Assembly: GCF_900109945.1 (NCBI RefSeq)
Contig: NZ_FOBX01000006.1
Span: forward strand, 372,001-436,000
DNA length: 64,000 nucleotides
Source: Bradyrhizobium sp. OK095
GTDB taxonomy: Bacteria; Pseudomonadota; Alphaproteobacteria; Rhizobiales; Xanthobacteraceae
Direction: 5' to 3'
Part shown: positions 7,843-16,600 of the stretch, piece after piece
Numbering within the stretch: position 1 is the stretch's first letter
How the letters are laid out: each line of letters begins with the position of its first letter
The notes under the pieces: generated by a model
What the model was told of the DNA's origin: nothing
Seen by the model: the letters and a program-made list of their open reading frames with translations, nothing else
The model's database searches: none
Translations under genes and position numbers: made by a program

Positions 7843-8262
7843 ATGACCGATGCCAGATGCAGTTGCGGCGCTATCGCGCTTTCGCTTCCGGGACCGTCCA
7901 GTCTGGTTGTGGCTTGCCACTGCACCGACTGCCAGCGGCGAACCGGCGCGCCGTTCGGCGTCGGTGCGTTTTACCCGGTTGAGGAGGTGAAGATCTCGGG
8001 AGCGCCGAGGGAATACGTTCGTGCCGCCGAGAGCGGCGGAAAGGTCCGCTTCCATTTCTGCGCCGATTGCGCGTCAACGGTTTATTGGAGCGCGGACAAT
8101 CTGCCTGCGATGATCGGCGTCGCCGTCGGTGCGATCGCGGACCCGAATGGCCCGGCCCCGATCAAATCGATCTTCGAACGGTCGAAACATCCGTGGGTCG
8201 AGATCGTCGGCGCCGGCATCGAGCACCTGGAACACGGCGGCGCGCGAAAAAGTTCAAGCTAA
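7843..8262 (+). CDS. GFA-family protein (glutathione-dependent formaldehyde-activating enzyme-like)
   Basis: The 139-residue protein from ATG 7843 has the zinc-ligand cysteines of the GFA/CENP-V fold: CSCGA near the N-terminus, CHCTDCQRRTGAPFG (residues 25-39), and CADCASTVYW (about 75-84). The family includes S-(hydroxymethyl)glutathione synthase, but most small members are of unknown substrate. It is cytoplasmic. A tRNA-Thr follows on the opposite strand 18 bp after the stop. The alternative start three codons upstream is less likely. Confidence 0.9.
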   Translation: MTDARCSCGAIALSLPGPSSLVVACHCTDCQRRTGAPFGVGAFYPVEEVKISGAPREYVRAAESGGKVRFHFCADCASTVYWSADNLPAMIGVAVGAIADPNGPAPIKSIFERSKHPWVEIVGAGIEHLEHGGARKSSS

Positions 8263-8280
8263 GGGACAGGCATCGAGCGC

Positions 8281-8355
8281 TGGCGCCGGCTGAGGGGATT
8301 GAACCCCCGACCTTCGGTTTACGAAACCGCTGCTCTACCGCTGAGCTAAGCCGGC
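8281..8355 (-). tRNA. tRNA-Thr (anticodon CGT)
   Basis: Reading the minus strand, the acceptor GCCGGCT pairs with AGCCGGC. The D-arm, the anticodon stem GGTTT with loop TTCGTAA, and a T-arm GGGGGTTCAATCCCC follow. CCA is encoded (8281-8283). The discriminator base is G rather than the A found in the copy at 10000. The sequence differs from the TGT-anticodon copy only at a few sites. Confidence 0.95.
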
Positions 8356-8607
8356 GACGCCAGGAAACGAGCAGGCCGGCCTGCGCCGGGGCTGTCCGCC
8401 GGAGAAGCGCTGTGGCGCGAATGCGCGGGATTTTACCGTGCCTTGCTCAGGTTGCCGCCTGATTGCGGCTAGGCACTGCATGGCACGAACCGCAAGGGTC
8501 GCCCCGCTGACGGCATCGCGTCCTATTGAGCCGGGTAGGACGGCGAGCGTCCTGGAAAACTTCGATCAACGGTTGTCGGTAAGAGGCGGCCAGTCTAAGT
8601 TGAGCGA

Positions 8608-9423
8608 ATGGACTGGCGGTTCAAGGCATTGGCATTTCGAGCGCTGGAGCTTCCCGGTGGCGTGCAACTGCATTATTTCCTGCAGCGGCGCGTTACTCGC
8701 AACTGGCCGCGTCGGGCCGCGACATTGGACGCGCTGGCAGCCGTCGCCAAGCGTATCGTGGACGATGCCGTCCGGCATACGGGGGCGGTTCCTGCGACCG
8801 TTCTGGAGGTTGGAGCTGGTCGGGATCTCGCCGTCCCGCTGGCGCTTCGGCGTCTCGGTGTAGGAGTGGTCATCGCGAGCGATGTCGAGCGTCTGGCGAA
8901 GCTCGATCTTGTCCGACATGCGGCTGCCCGGCAGCTCGCCGGGGAAGTTCCGATTGGAAGTTGGGACGATCTTCAGCGTTTCGGGGTCGATTACCGTGCG
9001 CCGCATAACGTATCTGCCGGCGACGGACCGGTCGATTGTTCCTGCTCGAATGAAGTTCTCGAACACGTTCCGACCGAGCAGCTAGCTGGTCTTCTGAAGG
9101 CCCTGCGTGCCGTCACGAAAGGCGTCACCACGCATTCGATTGACTACAGCGATCATTATGCGCGTTCCGACCGGTCGATCTCGCGGCTCAATTTCCTGCG
9201 TTACTCGGACGGTGAGTGGCGCCCCTTCAACAGTGGCAGGCAGTTCGTCAACAGGCTGCGGCACAGCGATTACGTGCGGATGTTCCGGGAGGCTGGGTTC
9301 AAGATCATCGAGGAGTCATCAACGCTGGCGAAGCCGCCTCCAGAGATGACGATCGCGCCTCAGTTCAGGCGTTACGATCCCGAGGATCTCTTTGCCATCA
9401 AGGGGCGGATAATTGCCGTCTGA
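8608..9423 (+). CDS. SAM-dependent methyltransferase-like protein
   Basis: The 271-residue product contains a motif I variant VLEVGAGRDLAVPLALRRLG (about residues 65-84), an acidic end of beta-2 (IASDVERL), and a CSNEVLEHVPTEQL stretch that matches the post-IV region of class I methyltransferases of the Methyltransf_11/23 type. The C-terminal half (YSDHYARSDRSISRLNFLRY) resembles methyltransferases found in surface-polysaccharide clusters. No signal peptide is present. It lies between the two tRNA-Thr copies, and its GC content looks lower than neighbouring core genes, suggesting acquisition; that is inference. Confidence 0.8.
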   Translation: MDWRFKALAFRALELPGGVQLHYFLQRRVTRNWPRRAATLDALAAVAKRIVDDAVRHTGAVPATVLEVGAGRDLAVPLALRRLGVGVVIASDVERLAKLDLVRHAAARQLAGEVPIGSWDDLQRFGVDYRAPHNVSAGDGPVDCSCSNEVLEHVPTEQLAGLLKALRAVTKGVTTHSIDYSDHYARSDRSISRLNFLRYSDGEWRPFNSGRQFVNRLRHSDYVRMFREAGFKIIEESSTLAKPPPEMTIAPQFRRYDPEDLFAIKGRIIAV

Positions 9424-9504
9424 TGGTTCGCGTCTGCCATGAGTGCTGATCGTTCTCGCCGGGAAGCTATCGGCCTATGCATTACGCCGGTGGTCCGAAG
9501 TGAG

Positions 9505-9906
9505 CTACGGCAGTACCACGTAGTAGCGTCTTCCATTCGTCGTCGGATCGGTATCGTCGCTTGCTCTGAGAACCAGCGATGCCCACCCATTGGTGTTGAA
9601 CGGCTTTATCTCGTATCGGCCTGAAGAGAGTGGGCTCGTATCTTCATAGACCACGATCCGACTCCATTCTTCGGGTGTCGTGAAGATGTGAGCCGTTGCG
9701 ACGATCCAGCGGGAATCCTTTTGTGGAAAGATCTGCTCCACCTTGCGCCCCGGCGGCATTGGCGCAAGGACGATGCCGCTGCCGGCCCAGAACATGACAG
9801 GTAGAGCCAGCACATAAAGTGACAGGCACAGCGCAATGATCGTCCCGACGCGGCCGGCTTCCACGTCCCGTCGCAGGCGCTGCAATCGTTGCTGGAAATC
9901 GGGCAT
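9505..9906 (-). CDS. Hypothetical single-pass membrane protein
   Basis: From ATG 9906 the product has 133 residues: a charged cytosolic N-terminus (MPDFQQRLQRLRRDVEAGRV), one transmembrane helix (about residues 21-45, IIALCLSLYVLALPVMFWAG), and a periplasmic domain of about 85 residues that ends ...RRYYVVLP. The periplasmic part has several beta-strand-like segments (SRWIVATAHIF, RIVVYED). I do not recognise a family. It sits between the duplicated tRNA-Thr genes, convergent with the methyltransferase. Confidence 0.65.
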   Translation of the reverse strand: MPDFQQRLQRLRRDVEAGRVGTIIALCLSLYVLALPVMFWAGSGIVLAPMPPGRKVEQIFPQKDSRWIVATAHIFTTPEEWSRIVVYEDTSPLSSGRYEIKPFNTNGWASLVLRASDDTDPTTNGRRYYVVLP

Positions 9907-9999
9907 CAGCACATCACTGGAACAACTGATCTTCTTTTGTGTCTGTCGAACCAAGTGCTGGAGACCGCAGAAACGCCAGATAATTCAGGCATCGAGCAC

Positions 10000-10074
10000 T
10001 GGTGCCGGCTGAGGGGATTGAACCCCCGACCTTCGGTTTACAAAACCGCTGCTCTACCGCTGAGCTAAGCCGGC
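10000..10074 (-). tRNA. tRNA-Thr (anticodon TGT)
   Basis: On the minus strand the cloverleaf is complete: acceptor GCCGGCT/AGCCGGC, anticodon loop TTTGTAA giving TGT, T-arm GGGGGTTCAATCCCC, discriminator A, encoded CCA at 10000-10002. It shares not only the tRNA body but about 50 bp of flank with the copy at 8281-8355, including GGCATCGAGC on one side and GACGCCAGGAAACG and CAGGCCGGCCTG on the other. Confidence 0.95.
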
Positions 10075-10250
10075 GACGCCAGGAAACGGGCAAGGAACAA
10101 GCAGGCCGGCCTGTGCCGGTGCTGTCCGCCTGTGCGCGCCGCAATATCAGACTTGGTTGGAAAGTGCCAGAACCCGCGCAGGCGTTTCGCCGGCATGAAA
10201 CAGGCGGCCCACCGGGCCGCCTGAAACCGTTCCAGCGATGGAAGAAGGCC

Positions 10251-10724
10251 TCACTGGCAGGGATGCTGCCAGCCGTCTTCGCCTTTGAACCAGGTGCCGG
10301 GCCGGCACACGATGCCGTTGCGGGCCGCATAGGCGTCCCAGCTGCCGTACCAGCCCATTTCGCCGTATCGGCCATTGTTGCCGCCGGAATTGTCATAGGC
10401 ATAGGAATTGTCCCAGCCGCGGAACGGTGCCGACGCAACGGCTGCCGCGGTGCCGACGGCGGCACCAGCGACCGCGCCCGCAGTGTCCACCGGCCAGAAG
10501 CCGGATTGCGGTCCGTCATTCGGATTCACTTGGCCCCGGGCCATATGTCGTCGGCGATAGGCGCGATCGGTGCTGGGATTGCTGGGGCCGAGATTTTGGC
10601 ATTGGGGATCCTGGAACAGCCCCGTGCAGCGGCCCGAATTGTCGACTGTCGTTTGCGCGAAGGCCGGTGTTGCCAGCGTGGACGCGACGATTGCGGCCAA
10701 GCCAAGAAGTCTTGGGCTCGTCAT
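10251..10724 (-). CDS. Secreted hypothetical protein
   Basis: The 157-residue protein has a Sec signal peptide ending TPAFAQ (residue 24). The mature part carries CTGLFQDPQCQN, a small Ala/Gly-rich hydrophobic segment (AGAVAGAAVGTAAAVASAPF, about residues 82-101) and a C-terminal Trp/Tyr-rich module with WGSWDAYAARNGIVCRPG-like residues ending in C. Four cysteines could form two disulfides. The hydrophobic segment resembles glycine-zipper regions that insert into membranes. The family is common in Bradyrhizobium and uncharacterised. Confidence 0.75.
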   Translation of the reverse strand: MTSPRLLGLAAIVASTLATPAFAQTTVDNSGRCTGLFQDPQCQNLGPSNPSTDRAYRRRHMARGQVNPNDGPQSGFWPVDTAGAVAGAAVGTAAAVASAPFRGWDNSYAYDNSGGNNGRYGEMGWYGSWDAYAARNGIVCRPGTWFKGEDGWQHPCQ

Positions 10725-11032
10725 GGCATTTTCTCCATGTTGTTGTTGAGACCTGTGCTAAGCGCGCCATCCCGCACTCGTTCCGCGGATTCTCGCACGC
10801 GGGGTCACATCGACGTGAGCCCGCCCAGGCTGTGTGGTTTGTGCCACGCAACCTGATGCGCTCCGGCTCGTGCTGCGGATTTGCGTCCCGTTAACGCTTG
10901 GCTAGCGCAGCCCGCGGCATTTGAGCCGCTATCGACCCTTGCGTGTTAGGCTTACCGGCATTTGGTGAGCTGGCCTTAACTCTCTCTGTGTCGCAATCGG
11001 TTAGGTTGTCGCCGGATAAACGGGATCCTCTC
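10725..11032. other. Divergent intergenic region
   Basis: This 308-bp gap separates two divergent secreted-protein genes and must hold both promoters. I see no RNA gene or clear operator. The frame open from 10943 has no signal-peptide character before ATG 11033. Confidence 0.5.
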
Positions 11033-11518
11033 ATGCGCGCCGTGGCACTCGCTGCCCTCTTGATCGGACTGCCTGCGACGGCATTTGCCGGCGGCGGCTT
11101 CGATATCGTCGTTCCCGGTCGTCCCGGCGTGCCCATCATCATCAACGGCATCGATGCGTCCTATAGCGTCGTCGAGGGTGTCTGGGGCCTCGGCAAGAAC
11201 GTGCAGGTGCAGCCGACGATCTATGGCGGACGCTATATCGCCGAGCGGCAGCCCGACGACGTCGGCCATTATTATCCGACATTGGGCCTGCGGCCCGGCT
11301 ACGGCCGGCTCGAGGTCGAGCCGCCTGCGAACCGCAAATTGCCAAAACCCGCCGAGAGCTATCACCAGAGCTGGGGCGCGCAATCGGCGCCGCTGCCGGC
11401 GCAGATGGATGTGCCCGTCGATCCGCCGCCGGTGATCCTGGCGCCGGAGATCAATGTCAATCCGCAGCATCGTCGGCCGCGGCCGCGTGCAGAGGTGCCC
11501 GGCAAGCCGCCGGGTTAA
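11033..11518 (+). CDS. Secreted proline-rich protein
   Basis: ATG 11033 precedes a signal peptide (MRAVALAALLIGLPATAFAG), giving 161 residues; the 30 codons upstream in frame are non-coding in character. The mature part has VVPGRPGVPIIINGIDASY, a Tyr/Pro-rich segment (YYPTLGLRPGYGRLEVEPP), and a Pro/Arg-rich tail (RRPRPRAEVPGKPPG). It is probably periplasmic or surface-exposed. It lies 36 bp upstream of the Gly/Tyr-rich protein and likely shares its mRNA. No known function. Confidence 0.75.
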   Translation: MRAVALAALLIGLPATAFAGGGFDIVVPGRPGVPIIINGIDASYSVVEGVWGLGKNVQVQPTIYGGRYIAERQPDDVGHYYPTLGLRPGYGRLEVEPPANRKLPKPAESYHQSWGAQSAPLPAQMDVPVDPPPVILAPEINVNPQHRRPRPRAEVPGKPPG

Positions 11519-11554
11519 GAAACGTCAAAAAACGGAAATCAACAGGAGAGAGTA

Positions 11555-12097
11555 ATGCGTCAGATGATTTCAGGACTGGTCGCGGCAGCTGCCGTGATGT
11601 TCGTCGCCACCGCGCCCGCCGCGGCTTGCGGCTTCAATCCGTGCCAGCCGGTTGCGCCGGTCTATTCCGGCTGTAACACCGGTTGCGGCGGCTATGGCGC
11701 CGGCTACGGTGCCTATGAGCGTCTCGCCGAGCCGACCACGCAGTATTATTACGTCAACCAGGGCCCGACCTACACCGGCCCGGGCGCCTTCGCGCCGTAT
11801 CCGACCTATCGTGAGGACGCAGTCGTTGCCCCCGCGAACTATGGCTACGGTCATGGTTATGGCTACAGCAACGGTTACGGCAACGGCTATGGCTATCGCG
11901 CCGCCGCCGTCGAAGCGCCGGCCGCCTATCCCTATCGCCGCCCGTACTACCGTCCGTACCGCTACGGCTACGGTCCGCGCGCCGGCTATCTGCCGCGCAC
12001 CCACTACGGCTACGGCCCCCGCTACGGCTACGCGCACCGTCGTTACGCGCCGGCGCCGTATTACGGCGGCCACCGCGTGCTGCGCCGCTATTACTGA
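11555..12097 (+). CDS. Secreted Gly/Tyr-rich repetitive protein
   Basis: The 180-residue product has a signal peptide ending PAAAC, then cysteines (CGFNPCQP, CNTGC), and a long low-complexity region of GYG and YGYG repeats (about residues 47-115) followed by an Arg/Tyr-rich tail with YRRPYYRPYRYGYG. The C-terminus is RRYY. Tyr/Gly repeats give sticky disordered or amyloid-like material, so a cell-surface or matrix role is possible; this is inference. A ribosome site (GGAGAG) precedes the start. A strong terminator follows. It is co-oriented with and close to the proline-rich gene upstream. Confidence 0.8.
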   Translation: MRQMISGLVAAAAVMFVATAPAAACGFNPCQPVAPVYSGCNTGCGGYGAGYGAYERLAEPTTQYYYVNQGPTYTGPGAFAPYPTYREDAVVAPANYGYGHGYGYSNGYGNGYGYRAAAVEAPAAYPYRRPYYRPYRYGYGPRAGYLPRTHYGYGPRYGYAHRRYAPAPYYGGHRVLRRYY

Positions 12098-12121
12098 TCT
12101 CTGATCGGTTTGATCTGACGA

Positions 12122-12160
12122 GACGCCCGTCCGCATGATGCGGGCGGGCGTTTTGTTTTG
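12122..12160 (+). terminator. Rho-independent terminator
   Basis: A stem GACGCCCGTCCGCAT / ATGCGGGCGGGCGT with minimal loop is followed by TTTTGTTTTGTT. It ends the Gly/Tyr-rich gene and lies before the convergent rlmB. Confidence 0.85.
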
Positions 12161-12169
12161 TTGATTCTT

Positions 12170-12223
12170 GTTTTGACGCGTTTTCTTTACGCGAACCGGG
12201 ATCCACTTCGCTCGAAAACGCTA
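12170..12223. repeat. Rhizobial intergenic palindromic repeat
   Basis: The stretch starts TGTTTTGACGCGTTTTC and ends CTTCGCTCGAAAACGCTA. It has the form of a dispersed element I recall from Bradyrhizobium and related genomes (GCGTTTTCGAGCGAAGTGG...CCGGTTCGCGT...AAACGCGT). It overlaps the stop codon of rlmB. Confidence 0.6.
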
Positions 12224-13051
12224 TCTCTTCATCAGCCCGAGCCGGCTGGCGCCGACATAGAGCGAGAGCACGGCGGCGTTGGAGACGTTGAGGCTCTTGA
12301 TCTCGCCGGGCATGTCGAGCCGCGCCACGACACTGCAAGTCTCGCGCGTCAAACGCCGCAGCCCCGTGCCTTCGGCCCCTAGCACCAGCGCGAGCGGCTC
12401 GCGCAGGACGACATCCGAGAGATCCTCGCTGCCTTCGCTGTCCAGCCCAACGGTCTGGAAGCCGAGCTCGTTGAGCGTGGTGAGTGCGCGGGCAAGATTT
12501 TGCACGGTCACCATCGGCACCAGCTCCAGCGCGCCGGAGGCGGCCTTGGCCAGCACGCCAGTTGCTTCCGGACTGTGGCGCGCGGTGGTGACGATCGCCT
12601 TCACCGCAAACGCGGCTGCGGAGCGCAGGATGGCGCCGACGTTGTGCGGATCGGTGATCTGGTCGAGCACCAGCACCATGCCTGCCTGCTCCAGATCCTC
12701 GATGTCGGGCGAGGGCAGGGGATCGGCCTCTGCGAGCAGGCCCTGGTGCACGGCGTCGGGCGACAGCTGCCGGTCGATGTCCTGGGGCCGGACGATCTCG
12801 GGGGCGACGTGGGTCTCGATGTTGTCGTCCGCAAGCCGCTTTGCGGCGTTCTCGGTCAGCGTCAGCTTGCGGATCTGGCGCTGCGGGTTGGCGAGCGCCA
12901 TGGTCACGGTGTGCCAGCCATAGAGGATGACGGGCCCGTCAGTCTGCGAATCGCGGTCGCGCCAAGCCGGCCGACCGGCCGATTTCCCTGTTCTGTTGAA
13001 GGGCTTAGCCCCGCCGCGGGGGCCCCTCGGGGCGAATTTTTTGTCCTTCAT
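12221..13051 (-). CDS. rlmB: 23S rRNA 2'-O-ribose methyltransferase, TrmH/SpoU family (RlmB-like)
   Basis: From ATG 13051 the protein has 276 residues. A basic disordered N-terminus (MKDKKFAPRGPRGG) precedes a substrate-binding domain beginning ILYGWHTVTMALANPQR, as in RlmB. The SPOUT domain shows all three motifs: LDQITDPHNVGAILRSAAAF (motif 1, with the conserved N and R), LALVLGAEGTGLRRLT (motif 2) and IPGEIKSLNVSN-type (here MPGEIKSLNVSNAAVLSLY, motif 3). RlmB methylates G2251 in the peptidyl-transferase centre. The gene is divergent from tRNA-Tyr. The 12-codon longer start is possible but less likely. Confidence 0.93.
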   Translation of the reverse strand: MKDKKFAPRGPRGGAKPFNRTGKSAGRPAWRDRDSQTDGPVILYGWHTVTMALANPQRQIRKLTLTENAAKRLADDNIETHVAPEIVRPQDIDRQLSPDAVHQGLLAEADPLPSPDIEDLEQAGMVLVLDQITDPHNVGAILRSAAAFAVKAIVTTARHSPEATGVLAKAASGALELVPMVTVQNLARALTTLNELGFQTVGLDSEGSEDLSDVVLREPLALVLGAEGTGLRRLTRETCSVVARLDMPGEIKSLNVSNAAVLSLYVGASRLGLMKR

Positions 13052-13256
13052 GGGCTCGCTTGTGTCACGGGTGCCGGAATATGGCAATTTGGGCGCCCGG
13101 GAGGGTCATTTTAGCTGTTCGCCTCGGTTGACTTTGCCCCACCGCTTCGCCCATAACCGCGACCGGTCGCGTCCCCATCCGGGCTGTCGCGGCCTCATGT
13201 TCCATGGCCGTCTTCGGTCGCCGGTAAGGTCCGGCCCGATTGTGCTGCCGTCGAGC

Positions 13257-13342
13257 GGGGGAGTGTCCCGAGTGGCAAAGGGAGCTGACTGTAAATCAGC
13301 CGTCTTATGACTTCGAAGGTTCGAGTCCTTCTTCCCCCACCA
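13257..13342 (+). tRNA. tRNA-Tyr (anticodon GTA)
   Basis: An 86-nt class II tRNA: acceptor GGGGGAG/TTCCCCC, anticodon stem CTGAC with GTA, a long variable arm (CGTCTTATGACTTCG), T-arm GAAGGTTCGAGTCCTTC, discriminator A and encoded CCA at 13340-13342. Confidence 0.95.
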
Positions 13343-13678
13343 TCCTTCGCTCGCTTCGCGAGCTACGGCCGGGCAAGCCAGCCAAGATAGCGGCCACGCG
13401 AAGCGAGCCAAGGCTGCCGCGCCGAAGGGCGCAGGCGGACTGTCTCGACCGCTACCCCATCATCTCCCGCACCATTGCGCGCCACCGTCTCCGGCGAGCC
13501 GACATAGAGCGAGCCGTGTTCGGCTTCGCTTACGAACTGTCGCGATGACAAATCGAGCGACATCAGACGTTTGTCATCTGGACGCGCTAGACTTGCGTTG
13601 CGAGCAGGTACTCGTTCGAATTGATGCCGCATTCTTGTTTCTGACTATCGCTCGAAACATCTCTTGGTTGGGCCTCTG
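13343..13678. other. Intergenic region with LLM-gene remnant
   Basis: Between tRNA-Tyr and the adhesin gene the only recognisable content is the LLM pseudogene fragment at 13453-13545, followed by a GATGACAAA...TTTGTCATC inverted repeat (about 13544-13578) echoing the palindrome at 369. Confidence 0.55.
13453..13545 (-). pseudogene. Remnant of an LLM flavin monooxygenase gene
   Basis: On the minus strand a frame here reads FVSEAEHGSLYVGSPETVAR. The intact LLM protein encoded at 18376-19407 has FVNEAEHGSLYVGSPETVAR. Right after it comes a 22-bp stretch (13453-13474) identical to the stop-proximal end of the intact gene (18377-18398). In the intact gene these two parts are about 125 bp apart, so the remnant has an internal deletion. 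It is not translated as a useful protein. Confidence 0.85.
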
Positions 13679-16600
13679 ATGACAAATTCAGCACCGGTTT
13701 TCACCGCTGGCAGTGACGATCCCTTCATGCGCGTGTCGACCAGCGCAACCGGAGCGCAGGCGGATGGCGTGAGTTCCCAGGCCGTGTTCTCGCCCGACGG
13801 CACGAAAGTCGCGTTCGAGTCCTCTGCTGACAATCTGGTGTCCGGCGATACCAACGGCCAAGGCGACGTCTTCGTGAAGGACCTGAAGACCGGTGCGATC
13901 ACGCTCGTGTCAACCAATGCCAGCGGGGTTCAGGGGGATGGCTGGAGCTACCAGCCAGTTTTTTCGGCCGATGGGACCAAAGTGGCGTTCGCATCGGGCG
14001 CCCACAATCTGGTGCCGGGTGATACCAATCAGACTTTGGACATCTTCGTAAAGGACCTGACCACCGGTGCCATCACGCGCGTGTCGACCAGTGCCAGCGG
14101 GGCACAGGCGGACTTCCAGAGTACCAACCCGATATTCTCGCCTGACGGCACCAAGGTTGCATTCCTTTCCGACGCCGACAATCTCGTGCCTGGCGATACC
14201 GACCATTTGCGCGACCTCTTTCTGAAGGACCTGAACACTGGCGCGATAACACGCGTGGGGCCCAGTGCCTACAACGCGGAAGCCGGCGATCGCGGGGATC
14301 AGAATGGCGTCGCCCCCTCATTCTCCCCCGATGGCACCAAAATCGTGTTCGCGTCTTCCACAGGCCGTGGCCAGGGTAACGACATCTACATCAAGGATCT
14401 TTCCACCGGGACCACCACATTGGTGTCGGTCAGCGCTAGCGGCGTTCATGGGAATTTCGGCAGCTACGATCCGGTGTTCTCGCCCGATGGCACCAAGGTG
14501 GCGTACTATACCTTTGCCGATAATCTTGTGCCGGGTAGTTCCAATTTCGGAATGGGCAACATTGTCATCAAAGATCTGACCACAGGCGTGATTACGTTGG
14601 TATCAGCCAGTGCCGACGGAGTCCGGCAGGACAGCGGCGGAGCCCAAAAACCCGTGTTCTCGCCTGATGGTACCAAGATCGCGTTCTATTCCAGTGCCAC
14701 CAATCTCGTGCCAGGTGTCAATGGCTATGAGGTCTATGTGAAGGACCTGACCACCGATGCCATCACGGCCGTCTCGACTAATGGGGGCAGGCCGTTTGAG
14801 ATCGGGACCAGTCAGACTCCCGCGTTCTCGCCTGATGGCACCAAATTGGCATTCGAGTCTTCAAACAGCATTCTGGTGCCGGGCGATACCAACCGCCTCC
14901 AGGACATCTTTATAAGAGATCTTTCTAAGCCTTCCGTCACCCAAGCGAATCTGACGGACAATGGCGCTGCCCATGTTTCGACATCGCGGACGGTGTTCAT
15001 TGTCGGCACCTACACGGCCGTGGCGTCACCGCAAGACGGCAATCTCGGCACAGCCACGGCCACCGTCGACGTCACCGATGGCAAGGTGACGTGGAGCTAT
15101 GATGTCTCTCACGCCAACATTGCCCCGCTCGCGGCCGGACAGACCCATGCCGACACCTTCATCTTGATCCTCGGCAACGGCAGCGGCGCATCTGTGACGC
15201 AGAACATTACCGTGACGCTGACGGGAATCGATGACGCGCCCGTGATCAGCTCGGGCACGACCGCAAGCTTCGCGGAGAATGGTACGGCCGCCGCCTACCA
15301 GATCGCGGCGACTGATGTGGACAGTCCGACGCTGACCTATTCGCTCTCCGGCACCGATGCGACTCTGTTCAACGTATCGGCTGCGGGCGATGTGACGTTC
15401 AAGTCCGCGCCCGACTTCGAGGCGCCGAAAGACGCGAACCGCGACAATGTCTATGACATCACCGTCGTGGTAAGCGACGGGACCAAACTCACCACGAAGA
15501 ATGTCGCGATCACGGTCACTGACGTGAATGACACCACCGGCGGCGGTGTCCTGACCGTCACCGGCTCGATGGGCTTCACATCGATTGATCGGGCAACGAT
15601 CAATATCAGCGTGACCGGAAATTTGCATGAGACCGGCAGTTCCGGTGTCATCAGCAACAGCACGATCAATGATCTCGGTTCGCTCAACGAAACCCAGGCG
15701 ATGCTCGCACTCGTGAACGATACTGTCACCGGCGGCTCCCTCGGTGCGATCGTCGCCAATGGCGGCTCCATCACCTTCGACAATGTGCATCTCGACGGGG
15801 TCTCGCTGGGCGCGACATCCGGCGGACTTATGGAATCCGTTGCAGGCAGCACCAACACGTTCAACAATTTGACACTGAAGGTGGGTGCCGTGTTTGACGG
15901 CAATGCCGGAAGCGTTCTGGATGTCAGCGGCACGCTGAACAATGGCGGCAAGATCGAGCTCTTCAATGCCGCGAAAGCCGTCTTGACCGGCGACACCGCA
16001 ATGATCGGCAATGGCGAGATCAAGCTCGATCCGGGCGCCTCGATCCTGAACAGCGGTGCGCATCACACGCTCGACCTTGAAGGCGGCACGATCGACGGCG
16101 CCGGGACGATCGGAAACGGAGATCACAGCCTCACTTTGGATATCGGCTTCTCCGGGACGCTCGATGCGAACGGGTCTCAACCCCTTGAAGTGAATACCGG
16201 CAATGCCGTGACCAGCAACGGCCTGATCGAGGCCTTGCAGGGCTCGTTCAATTTCGACGACGCCGTGTTCAACACATTTGGAACGGTCACCGCCGATCAG
16301 GGCGGCACGATCGACTTTCGGAATGGCTTGACCAATGGCGGCATCGTCAATGTGCACACCGGCAGTGAGGTGGATGTCTCGGGCAATTTCGTCAACAACG
16401 GCACTGTCCTGGACAGTGGCGTGCTCAAGGTCGAGAATTTGAGCGGGACTGGAACCGTCAGCGTCAATAACGGGACATTGGCGGTTACGGGCAATCTGGG
16501 CGGCAATGTCGTTCTGACGGGGACGAACTCATTTGTCTTCGGACCCGATGCCAGGCAAACATCCGGTGTCATCTCGAACTATACGCCAGGCACGACTTTG

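Noticed and set aside
10002..10856. 284-codon plus frame beginning MPAEGIEPPTFGLQNRCSTA
   Set aside because: It starts inside tRNA-Thr antisense and then runs against a well-supported secreted-protein gene on the other strand.
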